A stretch of DNA of 63,162 nt, from positions 593,574 through 656,735 of the forward strand of contig NZ_JAEAMR010000010.1 of the NCBI RefSeq assembly GCF_015999245.1, in the 5' to 3' direction. This DNA comes from Streptomyces sp. AV19. Lineage in GTDB: Bacteria; Actinomycetota; Actinomycetes; Streptomycetales; Streptomycetaceae. Below, in pieces: positions 18,520-26,645 of the stretch. Numbering within the stretch: the first letter of the stretch is position 1; every line of letters starts with the position of its first letter. Under the pieces are notes generated by a model. The model did no database searches and was not told the origin of the DNA. It saw only the letters and a list, made by a program, of their open reading frames with translations. The position numbers and the translations under genes were made by a program.

Positions 18520-18585
18520 GGGGGTTTTGCCCCGGTCCCGCCCTTTCGCCGTTTCTTCCGGGGCTAGCCCCGGACCCAGGCGAGG
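18520..18585. repeat. intergenic repeat remnant (ggttttgcccc...ccgccctttc...ccggggctagccccgg)
   Basis: A partial member of the window's dispersed intergenic repeat family: the 'ttttgcccc...ccgccctttcgccgtttct' arm followed by a 16-bp palindrome at 18558-18573. It lies between convergent genes and overlaps the 3' end of the DUF397 gene, whose stop codon lies inside the palindrome. It probably works as a bidirectional terminator. Confidence 0.65.
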
Positions 18586-18767
18586 GTGCCGCCGCGCAGG
18601 GCGGAAAGGAAGGTGGTCCAAGGGACGGTTCCAGAGACGATCGCCGGGCCTACGCCTGTGCCGGGCCGTTTGCTGTCACGTATCCGTATGGGGCCGGGTA
18701 GGTTGTCGGCGACCTCCACACAGTCATGCGGGGTGTTTCCGCTGTACGAGCTCTTACGCCAAGTCAT
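18564..18767 (-). CDS. DUF397 protein
   Basis: 67-aa protein with the DUF397 pattern: WRKSSYSG near the N-terminus, CVEVAD, IRIRDSK, and a C-terminal W..FL. DUF397 genes are small partners of XRE regulators (WhiJ/BldB-type loci) in actinomycetes and are thought to counteract or tune the regulator. Its ATG overlaps the stop of the upstream XRE gene (ATGA), so they are coupled. The end of the coding sequence lies inside an intergenic repeat. Confidence 0.9.
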   Translation of the reverse strand: MTWRKSSYSGNTPHDCVEVADNLPGPIRIRDSKRPGTGVGPAIVSGTVPWTTFLSALRGGTLAWVRG

Positions 18768-19585
18768 GAGTATCTGTCCTCAAGCACCCTTTGGACGAAG
18801 GACAAGGATGCATCTGCACTCAAGGCGTCAACGTGAAGCTGGTCGTAGAGGCTGACCAGCAGCTCGACCTTCTTGGGGTCAGTGATGAAATGCCCGTTGT
18901 CGGTGTCTTGCTCGTGAGCCAGGATGCTTCCATCCGTGAGTGTCCACAGAATGACCATGCTGGTGTCCAGTACGAACAAGCGGTTTTCCTTGAACGGCAG
19001 TACCTGAAAAGTAATACGGGGGCGCTCGCATGCCTTCAGCAGGTGCAGGAGCTGGTCGCGCATGGCGTCGGGCGGGCAGACGGCCCGATATAGGGCTGAC
19101 TCGTCCACGATGCACCGCAACCACGGGTGGTTGGGGCCCTCAAGGACATCCTGAATCGTCATACGAGCTTCGATCTTCTCGTTGAGATCCCCGCTGAAGA
19201 ACGGGGTCCCCGAACTCAGGATCCCCGCAGCGTACTCCCGGGTCTGGAGAAATCCCGGGATGACGAACGTGTACGTCTGGATCTTCTTCGCTCGCGACTC
19301 GATGTCGGCCAAGTCCTCCGGCCACTTCTGATGCCAAGGGCGCTTGAGGAACGGGTGCATCTCCACCAGGAGGCCGCCAGCGCCCAACGCCTTGTCCAAC
19401 AACTCCGTGATGTCCCTGGGCGGTACGTCCTCCGCCCGCTCGAACTGGGCGATCCGGCTTCCAGAGAGGTTCACCTCCTCGCCCAGCCGGGCCTGGGTCC
19501 AGCCACGCGCGATGCGCAAGTCGCGGATCTTGCGTGCGAACCACTCGTTGAGATTGGTCGGTTCAATCCGCTTTGGTGCGGGCAC
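18764..19585 (-). CDS. XRE-family HTH regulator (DUF5753/WhiJ-like)
   Basis: 273-aa regulator. Residues about 10-65 form the Cro/C1 helix-turn-helix (IRDLRIARGWTQARLGEEVN, SGSRIAQFER). The remainder is the Scmp1/DUF5753 domain with IPGFLQTREYAAGIL and a predicted ligand-binding part. Base composition is visibly less GC-rich than its neighbours, as is usual for this expanded, mobile regulator family. It forms a two-gene operon with the DUF397 gene; a small gene is transcribed divergently 143 bp away. The target is unknown. Confidence 0.9.
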   Translation of the reverse strand: MPAPKRIEPTNLNEWFARKIRDLRIARGWTQARLGEEVNLSGSRIAQFERAEDVPPRDITELLDKALGAGGLLVEMHPFLKRPWHQKWPEDLADIESRAKKIQTYTFVIPGFLQTREYAAGILSSGTPFFSGDLNEKIEARMTIQDVLEGPNHPWLRCIVDESALYRAVCPPDAMRDQLLHLLKACERPRITFQVLPFKENRLFVLDTSMVILWTLTDGSILAHEQDTDNGHFITDPKKVELLVSLYDQLHVDALSADASLSFVQRVLEDRYS

Positions 19586-19728
19586 GTTCGTTCGCCCCTC
19601 CGTTGAAGCCGGGCATCCCTGAAACCAGCCCGGCTCTTCTACAGCAGTTACTCCTGGTCACGCTACCGCCGCGCACAGATGCTTGGAAGGCGATCCGGAA
19701 CGATCGATCCCACCGAGAGGAACAGCGC

Positions 19729-20043
19729 ATGACCATGCCCTCGCCACCCCAGCGCACCCCCGCCGTAGGGGAGTTGGTCCACGACGCCCGCCGCGACCGC
19801 ATCGGCGAGGTCACCGCCAACGGCAACGGCAGGCTGCACCTCCGCGCGCTCGCCGGGGACGAGACATGGGAGGCGCTGCCCTGCGACGTACAGCCCACGA
19901 CCCCCGCCCCGTGGCCCTTCCGCTGCGAGCGCTGCCAGGAGATCCGCCGGGAGCGGTCCGTCGCGCTCCAGGGCGGCGACCTGCGACTGGCGGTGGCGCT
20001 CACCGAGAAGATGGGCGTTCACCTGCGCCAGGTGCACACCTGA
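19729..20043 (+). CDS. small hypothetical protein with CxxC
   Basis: 104 aa, ATG at 19729 after a GAGAGGAAC ribosome site. The first half (PAVGELVHDARRDRIGEV...LRALAGDETWEALPCDV) is a compact beta-like segment. The second half has CERCQEIRRERS and ends HLRQVHT, so Cys2 and His residues could bind zinc. Genes of this kind commonly accompany XRE/DUF397 loci in Streptomyces, and this one is divergent from such a pair. No function is known to me. Confidence 0.75.
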   Translation: MTMPSPPQRTPAVGELVHDARRDRIGEVTANGNGRLHLRALAGDETWEALPCDVQPTTPAPWPFRCERCQEIRRERSVALQGGDLRLAVALTEKMGVHLRQVHT

Positions 20044-20600
20044 CGGTCAGCTGCTCCGGCACTTCGTCCGGGGCGGACAGCAACACCCGGACTGGTGACG
20101 GGAGATCGCGTCCGCCGAGTGGTGCAGCCGTCGGGGTGCGGTAGCGGGCGATTTGGTCATGCGTGGGCGGCGGACGGCCGGTTCATCACGACCAAAACGC
20201 CCGCAATTCAAAGGTCAACGACCACACAGGCACCTCGACGCCCTGGGGGCACGGCTTGCCGACGTGCGGCAGATCACGGACCCGCACCCGGCTCCCGGAT
20301 GACCACAACCCGGCACCCGGCCCCCGATACCGTCTCCAGAGCGCCCCGCTCGGCCCACGTGCCCCACGGGCATCCGCCGGGGGCCACCCGCGCGCGGCCA
20401 CGCGGGGCAACCCGGCCGCCCCCTTCGCCGCAGCCCGCCGCTTTGGGCCCGGAGGGCCCGAGACGAAACGGCCGGCCGGCCATGCACCATGCCGCCCCAC
20501 GGGGCCGGGCCGCCAGAGTTGCGCGATGGCCGCCCCATGAACAGGGGCTATGCGGAGATCGCTGCTGCACCGCTCGGCGGGACGCCATCGACGGGAATTC

Positions 20601-20634
20601 AGGAGAAGGCGACCGTGAGGAGAAGGCGACCGCG
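20601..20634. repeat. 17-bp direct repeat, two units
   Basis: aggagaaggcgaccgtg at 20601-20617 and aggagaaggcgaccgcg at 20618-20634 lie head to tail with one mismatch. Confidence 0.85.
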
Positions 20635-20647
20635 AGGGGAAGTGCTA

Positions 20648-20698
20648 CCGAGCCGTTATCGGATCGCGCGGCCGGAGCGGGATCCGATAACGGCTCGG
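20648..20698. repeat. perfect 18-bp inverted repeat
   Basis: ccgagccgttatcggatc at 20648-20665 and its exact complement gatccgataacggctcgg at 20681-20698, with a 15-bp spacer. No gene is adjacent. It could be a terminator-like hairpin, an operator or a recombination site. Confidence 0.85.
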
Positions 20699-20933
20699 CA
20701 GCATCGGGGAGACCGTGCGCTCCCAGCGGAAACACCGTGGAGTGGACGTCTTCGGGCCGGCAGCACGCTGTCCGGGCGGAGCGGACGAAGGACGAAGGGC
20801 GGGGAGCAGGGCGCGAGGAGCGGGGAACGGGTCGTCACCGAGACGTCGTCGGGCCGGTACTTCTCCGGGCCGGTGGGCTGAGCCGAGTGGGCGTTGCCAG
20901 GGCGGGGGGCGAGGCGGACTCTCGGAGTCGGAG

Positions 20934-21001
20934 TCGGAGTCGAGAGAAACTCGGAGTCGAGAGAAACTCGGAGTCGAGAGAAACTCGGAGTCGAGAGAAA
21001 C
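20934..21001. repeat. 17-bp tandem repeat, four units
   Basis: tcggagtcgagagaaac occurs four times without mismatch at 20934, 20951, 20968 and 20985. It is preceded from 20922 by a run of the hexamer tcggag. The array ends a few bases before the tRNA-Pro terminator hairpin. Confidence 0.92.
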
Positions 21002-21005
21002 ACTG

Positions 21006-21035
21006 AAGGGCCCCTGCCCTACGGCAGAGGCCCTT
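21006..21035 (-). terminator. terminator of tRNA-Pro
   Basis: A hairpin pairing aagggcccctgcc with ggcagaggccctt lies immediately 3' of the tRNA-Pro gene on the minus strand. It is the natural end of that transcript. Confidence 0.7.
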
Positions 21036-21044
21036 CATGAACCG

Positions 21045-21118
<74 letters not shown>

Positions 21119-21202
21119 GTTTGCCCGCTCCCTCCGGTTTTCTTCCCGGTGGGGCGTGCAGAAAGAAAATATCCTGTTCCGGGCCGTGATCCAAATCCGG
21201 GG

Positions 21203-22552
21203 TCAGCGGGAGGCTCCGAAGAGCCGGCGGAACAGCCCCACGGGCTGAGTGCCCGGCTCGCCGCGCTCGGCATCCGGCGGGGTCTCGTGGGCGGGGCCGT
21301 GGGCGGCGAGGGCGGTCAGGGCCCGGACGCGGAGCTTCGGGTCGGGGTCGTCGACGAGGCGGCGGAGGCAGCGAAGCCTGGCCGCGGGGCGGTGGGCGGT
21401 CAGCAGGCGGAAGGCGGAGACGCGGACGTGCCGGGGGCGGTCGTCCGCCAGCCGCTCGTACAGCCACTCCTCGGGGAGCCGGGCGGCGACGGGTTCGAGC
21501 GCGGTGGTGGCCTCGCGGACGACGGAGGCCGACGGGTCGTCCAGCAGGGGCGTGAATCGTTCCTGCTCGCTCGTGCCCAGCGCGCGCAGCGCCGCGACGG
21601 CGTTGGCGCGCACGGCCGGGCGCGGATGGTCCAGCAGCGGCCACAGCAGCGCGGTGTCCGCCCGCGTCCCGCATTCGCCCAGGCCGGTGGGGGCGCCGGG
21701 GAGGACGTCGGGGCCGGTGCAGGCTGCCCGGTGCAGGGGCAGTGGGTCGATGCCGTGCTGCCGCAGCACCCAGCGGGCGCAGGCCCGGACCAGGCCGGAG
21801 CGGTCGGTGAGGAAACGGGCCGCCTCGTCCGTGTCCCCGGTCCGCTTGAGCGCCGTCACCCCGGCGGCGCGGACACGCGGGTGCCGGGTGGCCAGCAGCG
21901 GCCGTAGGACCTCGCCGTCCTGGGCGCGGGCGAGCGCGGCGTCCGCGCAGAGGTCCTGCACCACGGCATCCCGGTCGGTCGCGGCGATGCGGACGAGACG
22001 GGCGGGGGAGAGGTGGTCCTGCTCGATGGCGGCCCGGTGGCCGAACCGGCGCGCGTCCCGGTCCGGGCTCGCCAGCAGCGCGTCGATCAGCCCGGGGGAG
22101 CGGACGTGCTCCGCGAGCAGGTCACGGGCATGCGCGCCGTGCTTGCGCCCCGCCGCGCGCAGGGCGACGGCCGTGCCCAGCGCCACGGTCTCCGGCGCGG
22201 CCGCCGGCAGCGCGCGGTCCAGCAGCGTCCGCGCCCGCTCCCGCACCGGCCCGGCCCAGTCCGCGCAGCGCAGGATGACCAGCGACAGGAGGGCGGCGGC
22301 CCCGGGGTGCCGGAGCGCGGCCTCGCGGACGTGCCCGCTGGCGTGGCAGAGGGCGATCGCGAACGCCGCGTCGCCCGGCGCCGGTTCCCCGGCGTGCAGC
22401 CAGGCCGTGGGCAGCTCCTCCCGCATCAGGTGCAGCCGCACGCCGGAGTCGAGGGCGGCCCACTCGCGCGGATCGGCGGCGTCGAGCGGCACGGGTGCCC
22501 CTGCCCGGGCGGCTTGGAGGGTGGTGCGGGCCAGCTCGCGCTCGCGGCTCAT
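21203..22552 (-). CDS. HEAT-repeat protein
   Basis: 449-aa protein of serial helical pairs typical of HEAT/PBS-lyase repeats, for example HPRVRAAGVTALKRTGD, HPRPAVRANAVAALRALG, ASVVREATTALEPVA and DPKLRVRALTALAAHG. It is probably cytosolic and acts as a protein-binding scaffold. I chose the ATG at 22552 (MSRERELARTTL); the open frame upstream to 22741 is low-complexity and lies over the start of a promoter-like gap. It is not obviously linked to its neighbours. Confidence 0.8.
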   Translation of the reverse strand: MSRERELARTTLQAARAGAPVPLDAADPREWAALDSGVRLHLMREELPTAWLHAGEPAPGDAAFAIALCHASGHVREAALRHPGAAALLSLVILRCADWAGPVRERARTLLDRALPAAAPETVALGTAVALRAAGRKHGAHARDLLAEHVRSPGLIDALLASPDRDARRFGHRAAIEQDHLSPARLVRIAATDRDAVVQDLCADAALARAQDGEVLRPLLATRHPRVRAAGVTALKRTGDTDEAARFLTDRSGLVRACARWVLRQHGIDPLPLHRAACTGPDVLPGAPTGLGECGTRADTALLWPLLDHPRPAVRANAVAALRALGTSEQERFTPLLDDPSASVVREATTALEPVAARLPEEWLYERLADDRPRHVRVSAFRLLTAHRPAARLRCLRRLVDDPDPKLRVRALTALAAHGPAHETPPDAERGEPGTQPVGLFRRLFGASR

Positions 22553-22637
22553 GGGGGAGTACCCCGGTTTCGGTTGGTTCGATCGTTCGGGTGGTGATCC
22601 TAGAGCTGGGGCGGGTGGGGAATCGAACGGGTTCCGC

Positions 22638-23201
22638 TCAGCGCCTGCGCTCGAAGGTGTCTGTCGGGATCTCGACCGTGTTGCCGTCGGCCAGCTGGAG
22701 GCGGATGGTATCGCCGTACTTGGACAACTCGCGGGTGGCATACGTGCCGTCCATGGGGCGGGTCAACAGATCGCACTCGCCTCGGAAAGGGTCGATGATC
22801 AGGTACATGGGCACGCCGAAGCGGGCGTACTGCTCCGTCTTGATCACGTAGTCGTTCTTGTCGTGCTTCGAGGAGACGACCTCGATGGCGGCGAGCAGGT
22901 CCTCGTGAGAGTAGGGCTCCTGTGCCCCTGCTTCGACGATGGCCACATCAGGGCAGCGTTCGGTTTCGCCCGGAAAGTTGACGATGACGTCCGAGTACGC
23001 GCGCTTCCTGCCGAGAGTGGCCCTCGCCGCCTCGATCACGTCGGCGATCGTCTCGCTCTGAACGCTGCTCTGTGGCGTCATGACGATCCGGTCCCCCACT
23101 GCCTCGATCTTGAAGCCCTCTATCACCGACGACGCACGCTCGATGGCGTTGTGCAGGGACTCCATCCGCGCGTTGTGCAGGGACTCCATTCGCGTAGCCA
23201 T
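22638..23201 (-). CDS. Uma2-family endonuclease-like protein (DUF820)
   Basis: 187 aa. The Uma2/DUF820 restriction-endonuclease-like core is visible: CPDVAIVEAG, AIEVVSSKHDKNDYVIK and YARFGVPMYLIIDP, giving the D...E-x-K type acidic cluster. Uma2 genes are abundant in Streptomyces and Cyanobacteria and have no settled role. Near the N-terminus a 24-bp tandem duplication encodes RMESLHNA twice (23146-23193), suggesting recent slippage. The GC content is slightly lower than in the flanking arg genes. Confidence 0.87.
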   Translation of the reverse strand: MATRMESLHNARMESLHNAIERASSVIEGFKIEAVGDRIVMTPQSSVQSETIADVIEAARATLGRKRAYSDVIVNFPGETERCPDVAIVEAGAQEPYSHEDLLAAIEVVSSKHDKNDYVIKTEQYARFGVPMYLIIDPFRGECDLLTRPMDGTYATRELSKYGDTIRLQLADGNTVEIPTDTFERRR

Positions 23202-23312
23202 GATCTGCCTCCCCTACTCGGGCCTCTCGATGCTCGCATCGTAGAACGCCCCGCCGACATCCACTCCCGACCGATTCACCCTCCCGGGTCATTGACGAAA
23301 CATACGACGGAC

Positions 23313-23340
23313 TGCATAGTTATACCCATCACCGCATGCA
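23313..23340 (+). promoter_or_regulatory. candidate ARG box and promoter of argG
   Basis: tgcatagttataccc...gcatgca, an AT-rich, imperfectly palindromic stretch, lies just before the argG ribosome site. A TTGACG -35-like element at 23292 stands 17 bp from CATAGT, so the box would cover the -10. ArgR sites in Streptomyces have this TGCAT/ATGCA character. Inference from position and pattern. Confidence 0.5.
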
Positions 23341-23355
23341 CGTAAGGAGAACCCC

Positions 23356-24549
23356 GTGACCGAGCGCGTCGTACTCGCCTACTCGGGCGGCCTGGACACC
23401 TCCGTCGCCATCGGCTGGATCGCCGAGGAGACGGGCGCCGAGGTCATCGCCGTTGCCGTGGACGTCGGCCAGGGCGGCGAGGACCTGGACGTCATCCGCA
23501 AGCGCGCGCTCGCCTGCGGTGCGGTGGAGGCGGAGGTCGCCGACGCCAAGGACGAGTTCGCCGAGGAGTACTGCCTCCCGGCGATCAAGGCCAACGCCCT
23601 GTACATGGACCGGTACCCGCTGGTCTCGGCCCTCTCGCGGCCCACGATCGTCAAGCACCTCGTCGCCGCCGCGCACAAGCACGGCGCGACCACCGTCGCC
23701 CACGGCTGCACCGGCAAGGGCAACGACCAGGTGCGGTTCGAGGCCGGGATCGCCTCGCTCGCGCCGGAGCTCAAGTGCATCGCCCCCGTCCGGGACTACG
23801 CGATGACGCGCGACAAGGCCATCGCCTTCTGCGAGGCCAAGGGCCTGCCGATCGCGACCACCAAGAAGTCGCCGTACTCCATCGACCAGAACGTCTTCGG
23901 CCGGGCCGTCGAGACCGGCTTCCTGGAGGACATCTGGAACGCCCCGGTCGAGGACGTCTACGACTACACCGCCAACCCGGCCACCCCCCGCGACCCCGAC
24001 GAGGTGATCGTCACCTTCGAGAAGGGCGTCCCGGTGGCGATCGACGGCCAGGCCGTCACCGTCCTCCAGGCGATCCAGCAGCTCAACGAGCGGGCCGGCG
24101 CCCAGGGCATCGGCCGGATCGACATGGTCGAGGACCGGCTGGTGGGCATCAAGTCCCGCGAGATCTACGAGGCGCCCGGCGCCATCGCGCTGATCACCGC
24201 CCACCAGGAGCTGGAGAACGTCACCGTCGAGCGCGAACTGGCCCGCTACAAGCGGCAGGTCGAGCAGCGGTGGAGCGAGCTGGTCTACGACGGCCAGTGG
24301 TTCTCCCCGCTCAAGCGGGCGCTGGACGGCTTCATCGCCGAGGCCAACGAGCACGTCAACGGCGACATCCGGATGACCCTGCACGGCGGCCGGGCCGTCG
24401 TCACCGGCCGGAAGTCCGCCACGTCGCTCTACGACTTCAACCTCGCCACCTACGACACGGGTGACTCGTTCGACCAGTCGGCGGCGAAGGGCTTCATCGA
24501 CATCTTCAGCCTGTCATCGAAGATCGCCGCCAAGCGGGACCTGGCCTGA
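23356..24549 (+). CDS. argG: argininosuccinate synthase
   Basis: 397-aa ATP-dependent ligase joining citrulline and aspartate. The N-terminal AYSGGLDTSVAIGW nucleotide motif is at residues about 8-21; ATTVAHGCTGKGNDQVRFE and SPYSIDQNVFGR follow. Length is standard for the family. A TAAGGAG site precedes the GTG start. argH follows after 50 bp, forming an argGH unit. It is probably repressed by ArgR through the upstream box. Confidence 0.96.
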   Translation: MTERVVLAYSGGLDTSVAIGWIAEETGAEVIAVAVDVGQGGEDLDVIRKRALACGAVEAEVADAKDEFAEEYCLPAIKANALYMDRYPLVSALSRPTIVKHLVAAAHKHGATTVAHGCTGKGNDQVRFEAGIASLAPELKCIAPVRDYAMTRDKAIAFCEAKGLPIATTKKSPYSIDQNVFGRAVETGFLEDIWNAPVEDVYDYTANPATPRDPDEVIVTFEKGVPVAIDGQAVTVLQAIQQLNERAGAQGIGRIDMVEDRLVGIKSREIYEAPGAIALITAHQELENVTVERELARYKRQVEQRWSELVYDGQWFSPLKRALDGFIAEANEHVNGDIRMTLHGGRAVVTGRKSATSLYDFNLATYDTGDSFDQSAAKGFIDIFSLSSKIAAKRDLA

Positions 24550-24599
24550 CGGTCCCGTCCGCCCGCAGCGGCACCCCACCACCCACGAGGAGCACGCAA

Positions 24600-26033
24600 G
24601 TGAGCAACGGCACCACCGACGACGTCCGGCTCTGGGGCGGCCGTTTCGCCGACGGCCCCGCCGAAGCCCTGGCCAAGCTGTCCGCGTCGGTCCACTTCGA
24701 CTGGCGCCTGGCCCCGTACGACATCGCCGGCTCCCGCGCCCACGCCCGCGTGCTCCACAAGGCGGGCCTGCTGACCGCCGACGAGCTGGAGAAGATGCTC
24801 GACGGCCTCGGCCGGCTGGAGAAGGACGTCGCGGACGGCACGTTCACCGGCACCGTCGCCGACGAGGACGTGCACACCGCCCTGGAGCGCGGCCTGCTGG
24901 AGCGGCTCGGCCCCGAGCTCGGCGGCAAGCTGCGCGCCGGCCGCTCGCGCAACGACCAGGTGGCCACGCTCTTCCGGATGTATCTGCGCGACCACGCGCG
25001 GATCATCGGCGGGCTGGTCACCGACCTCCAGGAGGCGCTCGTCGGCCTCGCCGAGGCGCACGCGGACGTGGCGATGCCCGGCCGCACCCACCTCCAGCAC
25101 GCCCAGCCGGTGCTCTTCGCGCACCACGTCCTCGCGCACGTCCAGGCGCTGTCGCGGGATGCGGAGCGGCTGCGGCAGTGGGACGGGCGGACGGCGGTCT
25201 CGCCGTACGGCTCGGGCGCCCTGGCCGGCAGCAGCCTCGGCCTCGACCCGGAGGCCGTCGCCGCCGACCTCGGCTTCGAGCGCGGCTCGGCCGCCAACTC
25301 CATCGACGGCACGGCCGCGCGGGACTTCGTCGCGGAGTTCGCCTTCATCACGGCGATGATCGGCGTCGACCTGTCGAGGATCGCCGAGGAGGTGATCATC
25401 TGGAACACGAAGGAGTTCTCCTTCGTGACCCTCCACGACGCCTTCTCCACCGGCTCGTCGATCATGCCGCAGAAGAAGAACCCGGACATCGCCGAGCTGG
25501 CGCGCGGCAAGTCCGGCCGGCTGATCGGCAACCTCACCGGCCTGCTGGCCACCCTCAAGGCCCTCCCGCTCGCCTACAACCGGGACCTCCAGGAGGACAA
25601 GGAGCCCGTCTTCGACTCCTGCGACCAGCTGGAGGTCCTGCTGCCGGCCTTCACCGGGATGATGGCGACGCTCACCGTCCACCGCGAGCGGCTGGAGGAG
25701 CTGGCCCCGGCCGGGTTCTCGCTGGCCACCGACATCGCCGAGTGGCTGGTGCGGCGCGGCGTGCCGTTCCGCGTCGCCCACGAGGTGGCGGGGGAGTGCG
25801 TCAAGGAGTGCGAGCGGCACGGCATCGAGCTCGACGGGCTGACCGACGAGCAGTTCGCCGCGATCTCCCCGCACCTGACCCCCGAGGTCCGCACCGTCCT
25901 GGACGTGCCCGGCGCGCTCGCCTCCCGCAGCGGACGCGGCGGCACCGCCCCCTCGGCGGTGGCCGTCCAGCTCACGGAGGTCAAGGCCGATCTGGCCGTC
26001 CAGCGTGAGTGGGCGGCCGCGCGACGCGGCTGA
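24600..26033 (+). CDS. argH: argininosuccinate lyase
   Basis: 477-aa member of the fumarase/aspartase superfamily that splits argininosuccinate into arginine and fumarate. Seen are LWGGRFADGPAEAL at the N-terminus, AGRSRNDQVATLFRMYLRD, GRTHLQHAQPVLFAHH and the signature loop GSSIMPQKKNPDIAELARGK. The GTG start follows a CGAGGAG ribosome site. It is the last step of arginine synthesis, downstream of argG and followed by a strong palindrome. Confidence 0.96.
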   Translation: MSNGTTDDVRLWGGRFADGPAEALAKLSASVHFDWRLAPYDIAGSRAHARVLHKAGLLTADELEKMLDGLGRLEKDVADGTFTGTVADEDVHTALERGLLERLGPELGGKLRAGRSRNDQVATLFRMYLRDHARIIGGLVTDLQEALVGLAEAHADVAMPGRTHLQHAQPVLFAHHVLAHVQALSRDAERLRQWDGRTAVSPYGSGALAGSSLGLDPEAVAADLGFERGSAANSIDGTAARDFVAEFAFITAMIGVDLSRIAEEVIIWNTKEFSFVTLHDAFSTGSSIMPQKKNPDIAELARGKSGRLIGNLTGLLATLKALPLAYNRDLQEDKEPVFDSCDQLEVLLPAFTGMMATLTVHRERLEELAPAGFSLATDIAEWLVRRGVPFRVAHEVAGECVKECERHGIELDGLTDEQFAAISPHLTPEVRTVLDVPGALASRSGRGGTAPSAVAVQLTEVKADLAVQREWAAARRG

Positions 26034-26049
26034 CGCGTACGCGACACGG

Positions 26050-26087
26050 ATAACCCGAATGAGACATCACTGTCTCATTCGGGTTAT
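26050..26087. promoter_or_regulatory. perfect 17-bp palindrome (TetR operator and/or argH terminator)
   Basis: ataacccgaatgagaca and its exact complement are separated by tcac, ending 9 bp before the tetR ATG. The TGAGACA/TGTCTCA half-sites are typical of TetR operators. The stem could also end argH transcription. Confidence 0.8.
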
Positions 26088-26096
26088 CGTCGTCTC

Positions 26097-26645
26097 ATGA
26101 GCCTCGACCGTGAACACGTACTGAGAGCCGCCGCGGCCCTGCTCACCCGCAAGGCGACGGCGTCCATGGACGAGATCGCCAAGGCGGCCGGCGTCAGCCG
26201 TGCCACCCTCCACCGGCACTTCTCCGGCCGCGACGCGCTGGTGCGCGCCCTGGAGGACCACGGCATCGCCGAGTTCGGGCGGGCGCTCGACGAGGCCCGT
26301 ACGGAGGAGGGCGACGCCGCCGAGGCCGTGCGCCGGCTGATCGCGCGCTCCGAGCCCGTCGCCGGTTTCCTCGCGTTCCTCTTCACCGAGAACCAGCTCT
26401 ACGAGGCCGGCGTCAACGAGGGCTGGAACCGGCTCGACGTCCGCGTCCAGGGGCTCTTCCAGCGCGGTCAGGAGGAGGGCGTCTTCCGCCTCGACCTCTC
26501 GCCCGCCTGGCTCACCGAGGCGCTCTACGGACTCATCGGCGCCGGCGCCTGGGCCGTGCAGGACGGCCGGGTGGCCGCCAAGGACCACACCCGGATGGTC
26601 TCCGAGCTGCTGCTCGGCGGCGCGCAGCGGAGGATGGAGCGGTGA
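26097..26645 (+). CDS. TetR-family regulator
   Basis: 182 aa. The N-terminal helix-turn-helix reads ASMDEIAKAAGVSRATLHRHF; the C-terminal ligand domain contains FTENQLYEAGVNEGWNRLD. No ribosome site fits between the palindrome and the ATG at 26097, so the message may be leaderless or nearly so. The stop overlaps the GTG start of the efflux gene. It presumably represses itself and the transporter until an inducer binds. Confidence 0.92.
   Translation: MSLDREHVLRAAAALLTRKATASMDEIAKAAGVSRATLHRHFSGRDALVRALEDHGIAEFGRALDEARTEEGDAAEAVRRLIARSEPVAGFLAFLFTENQLYEAGVNEGWNRLDVRVQGLFQRGQEEGVFRLDLSPAWLTEALYGLIGAGAWAVQDGRVAAKDHTRMVSELLLGGAQRRMER

Larger units (their letters stand above)
20044..21004. other. 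gene-free kilobase with short repeats
   Basis: No open frame here shows convincing coding pattern; several long frames on both strands are low-complexity and mutually contradictory. The stretch holds a duplicated 17-mer, an 18-bp inverted repeat and a 17-bp tandem array (listed separately), ends at a tRNA gene, and has an A-rich patch unusual for this chromosome. It looks like decayed or accessory DNA. Confidence 0.6.

Noticed and set aside
20934..21001. Possible CRISPR-like array
   Set aside because: The four 17-bp units are head-to-tail with no spacers, and no cas genes are present.
20095..21006. Long frames in 20.1-21.0 kb as genes
   Set aside because: Frames on both strands are low in complexity, run through the tandem repeats and show no recognisable family.
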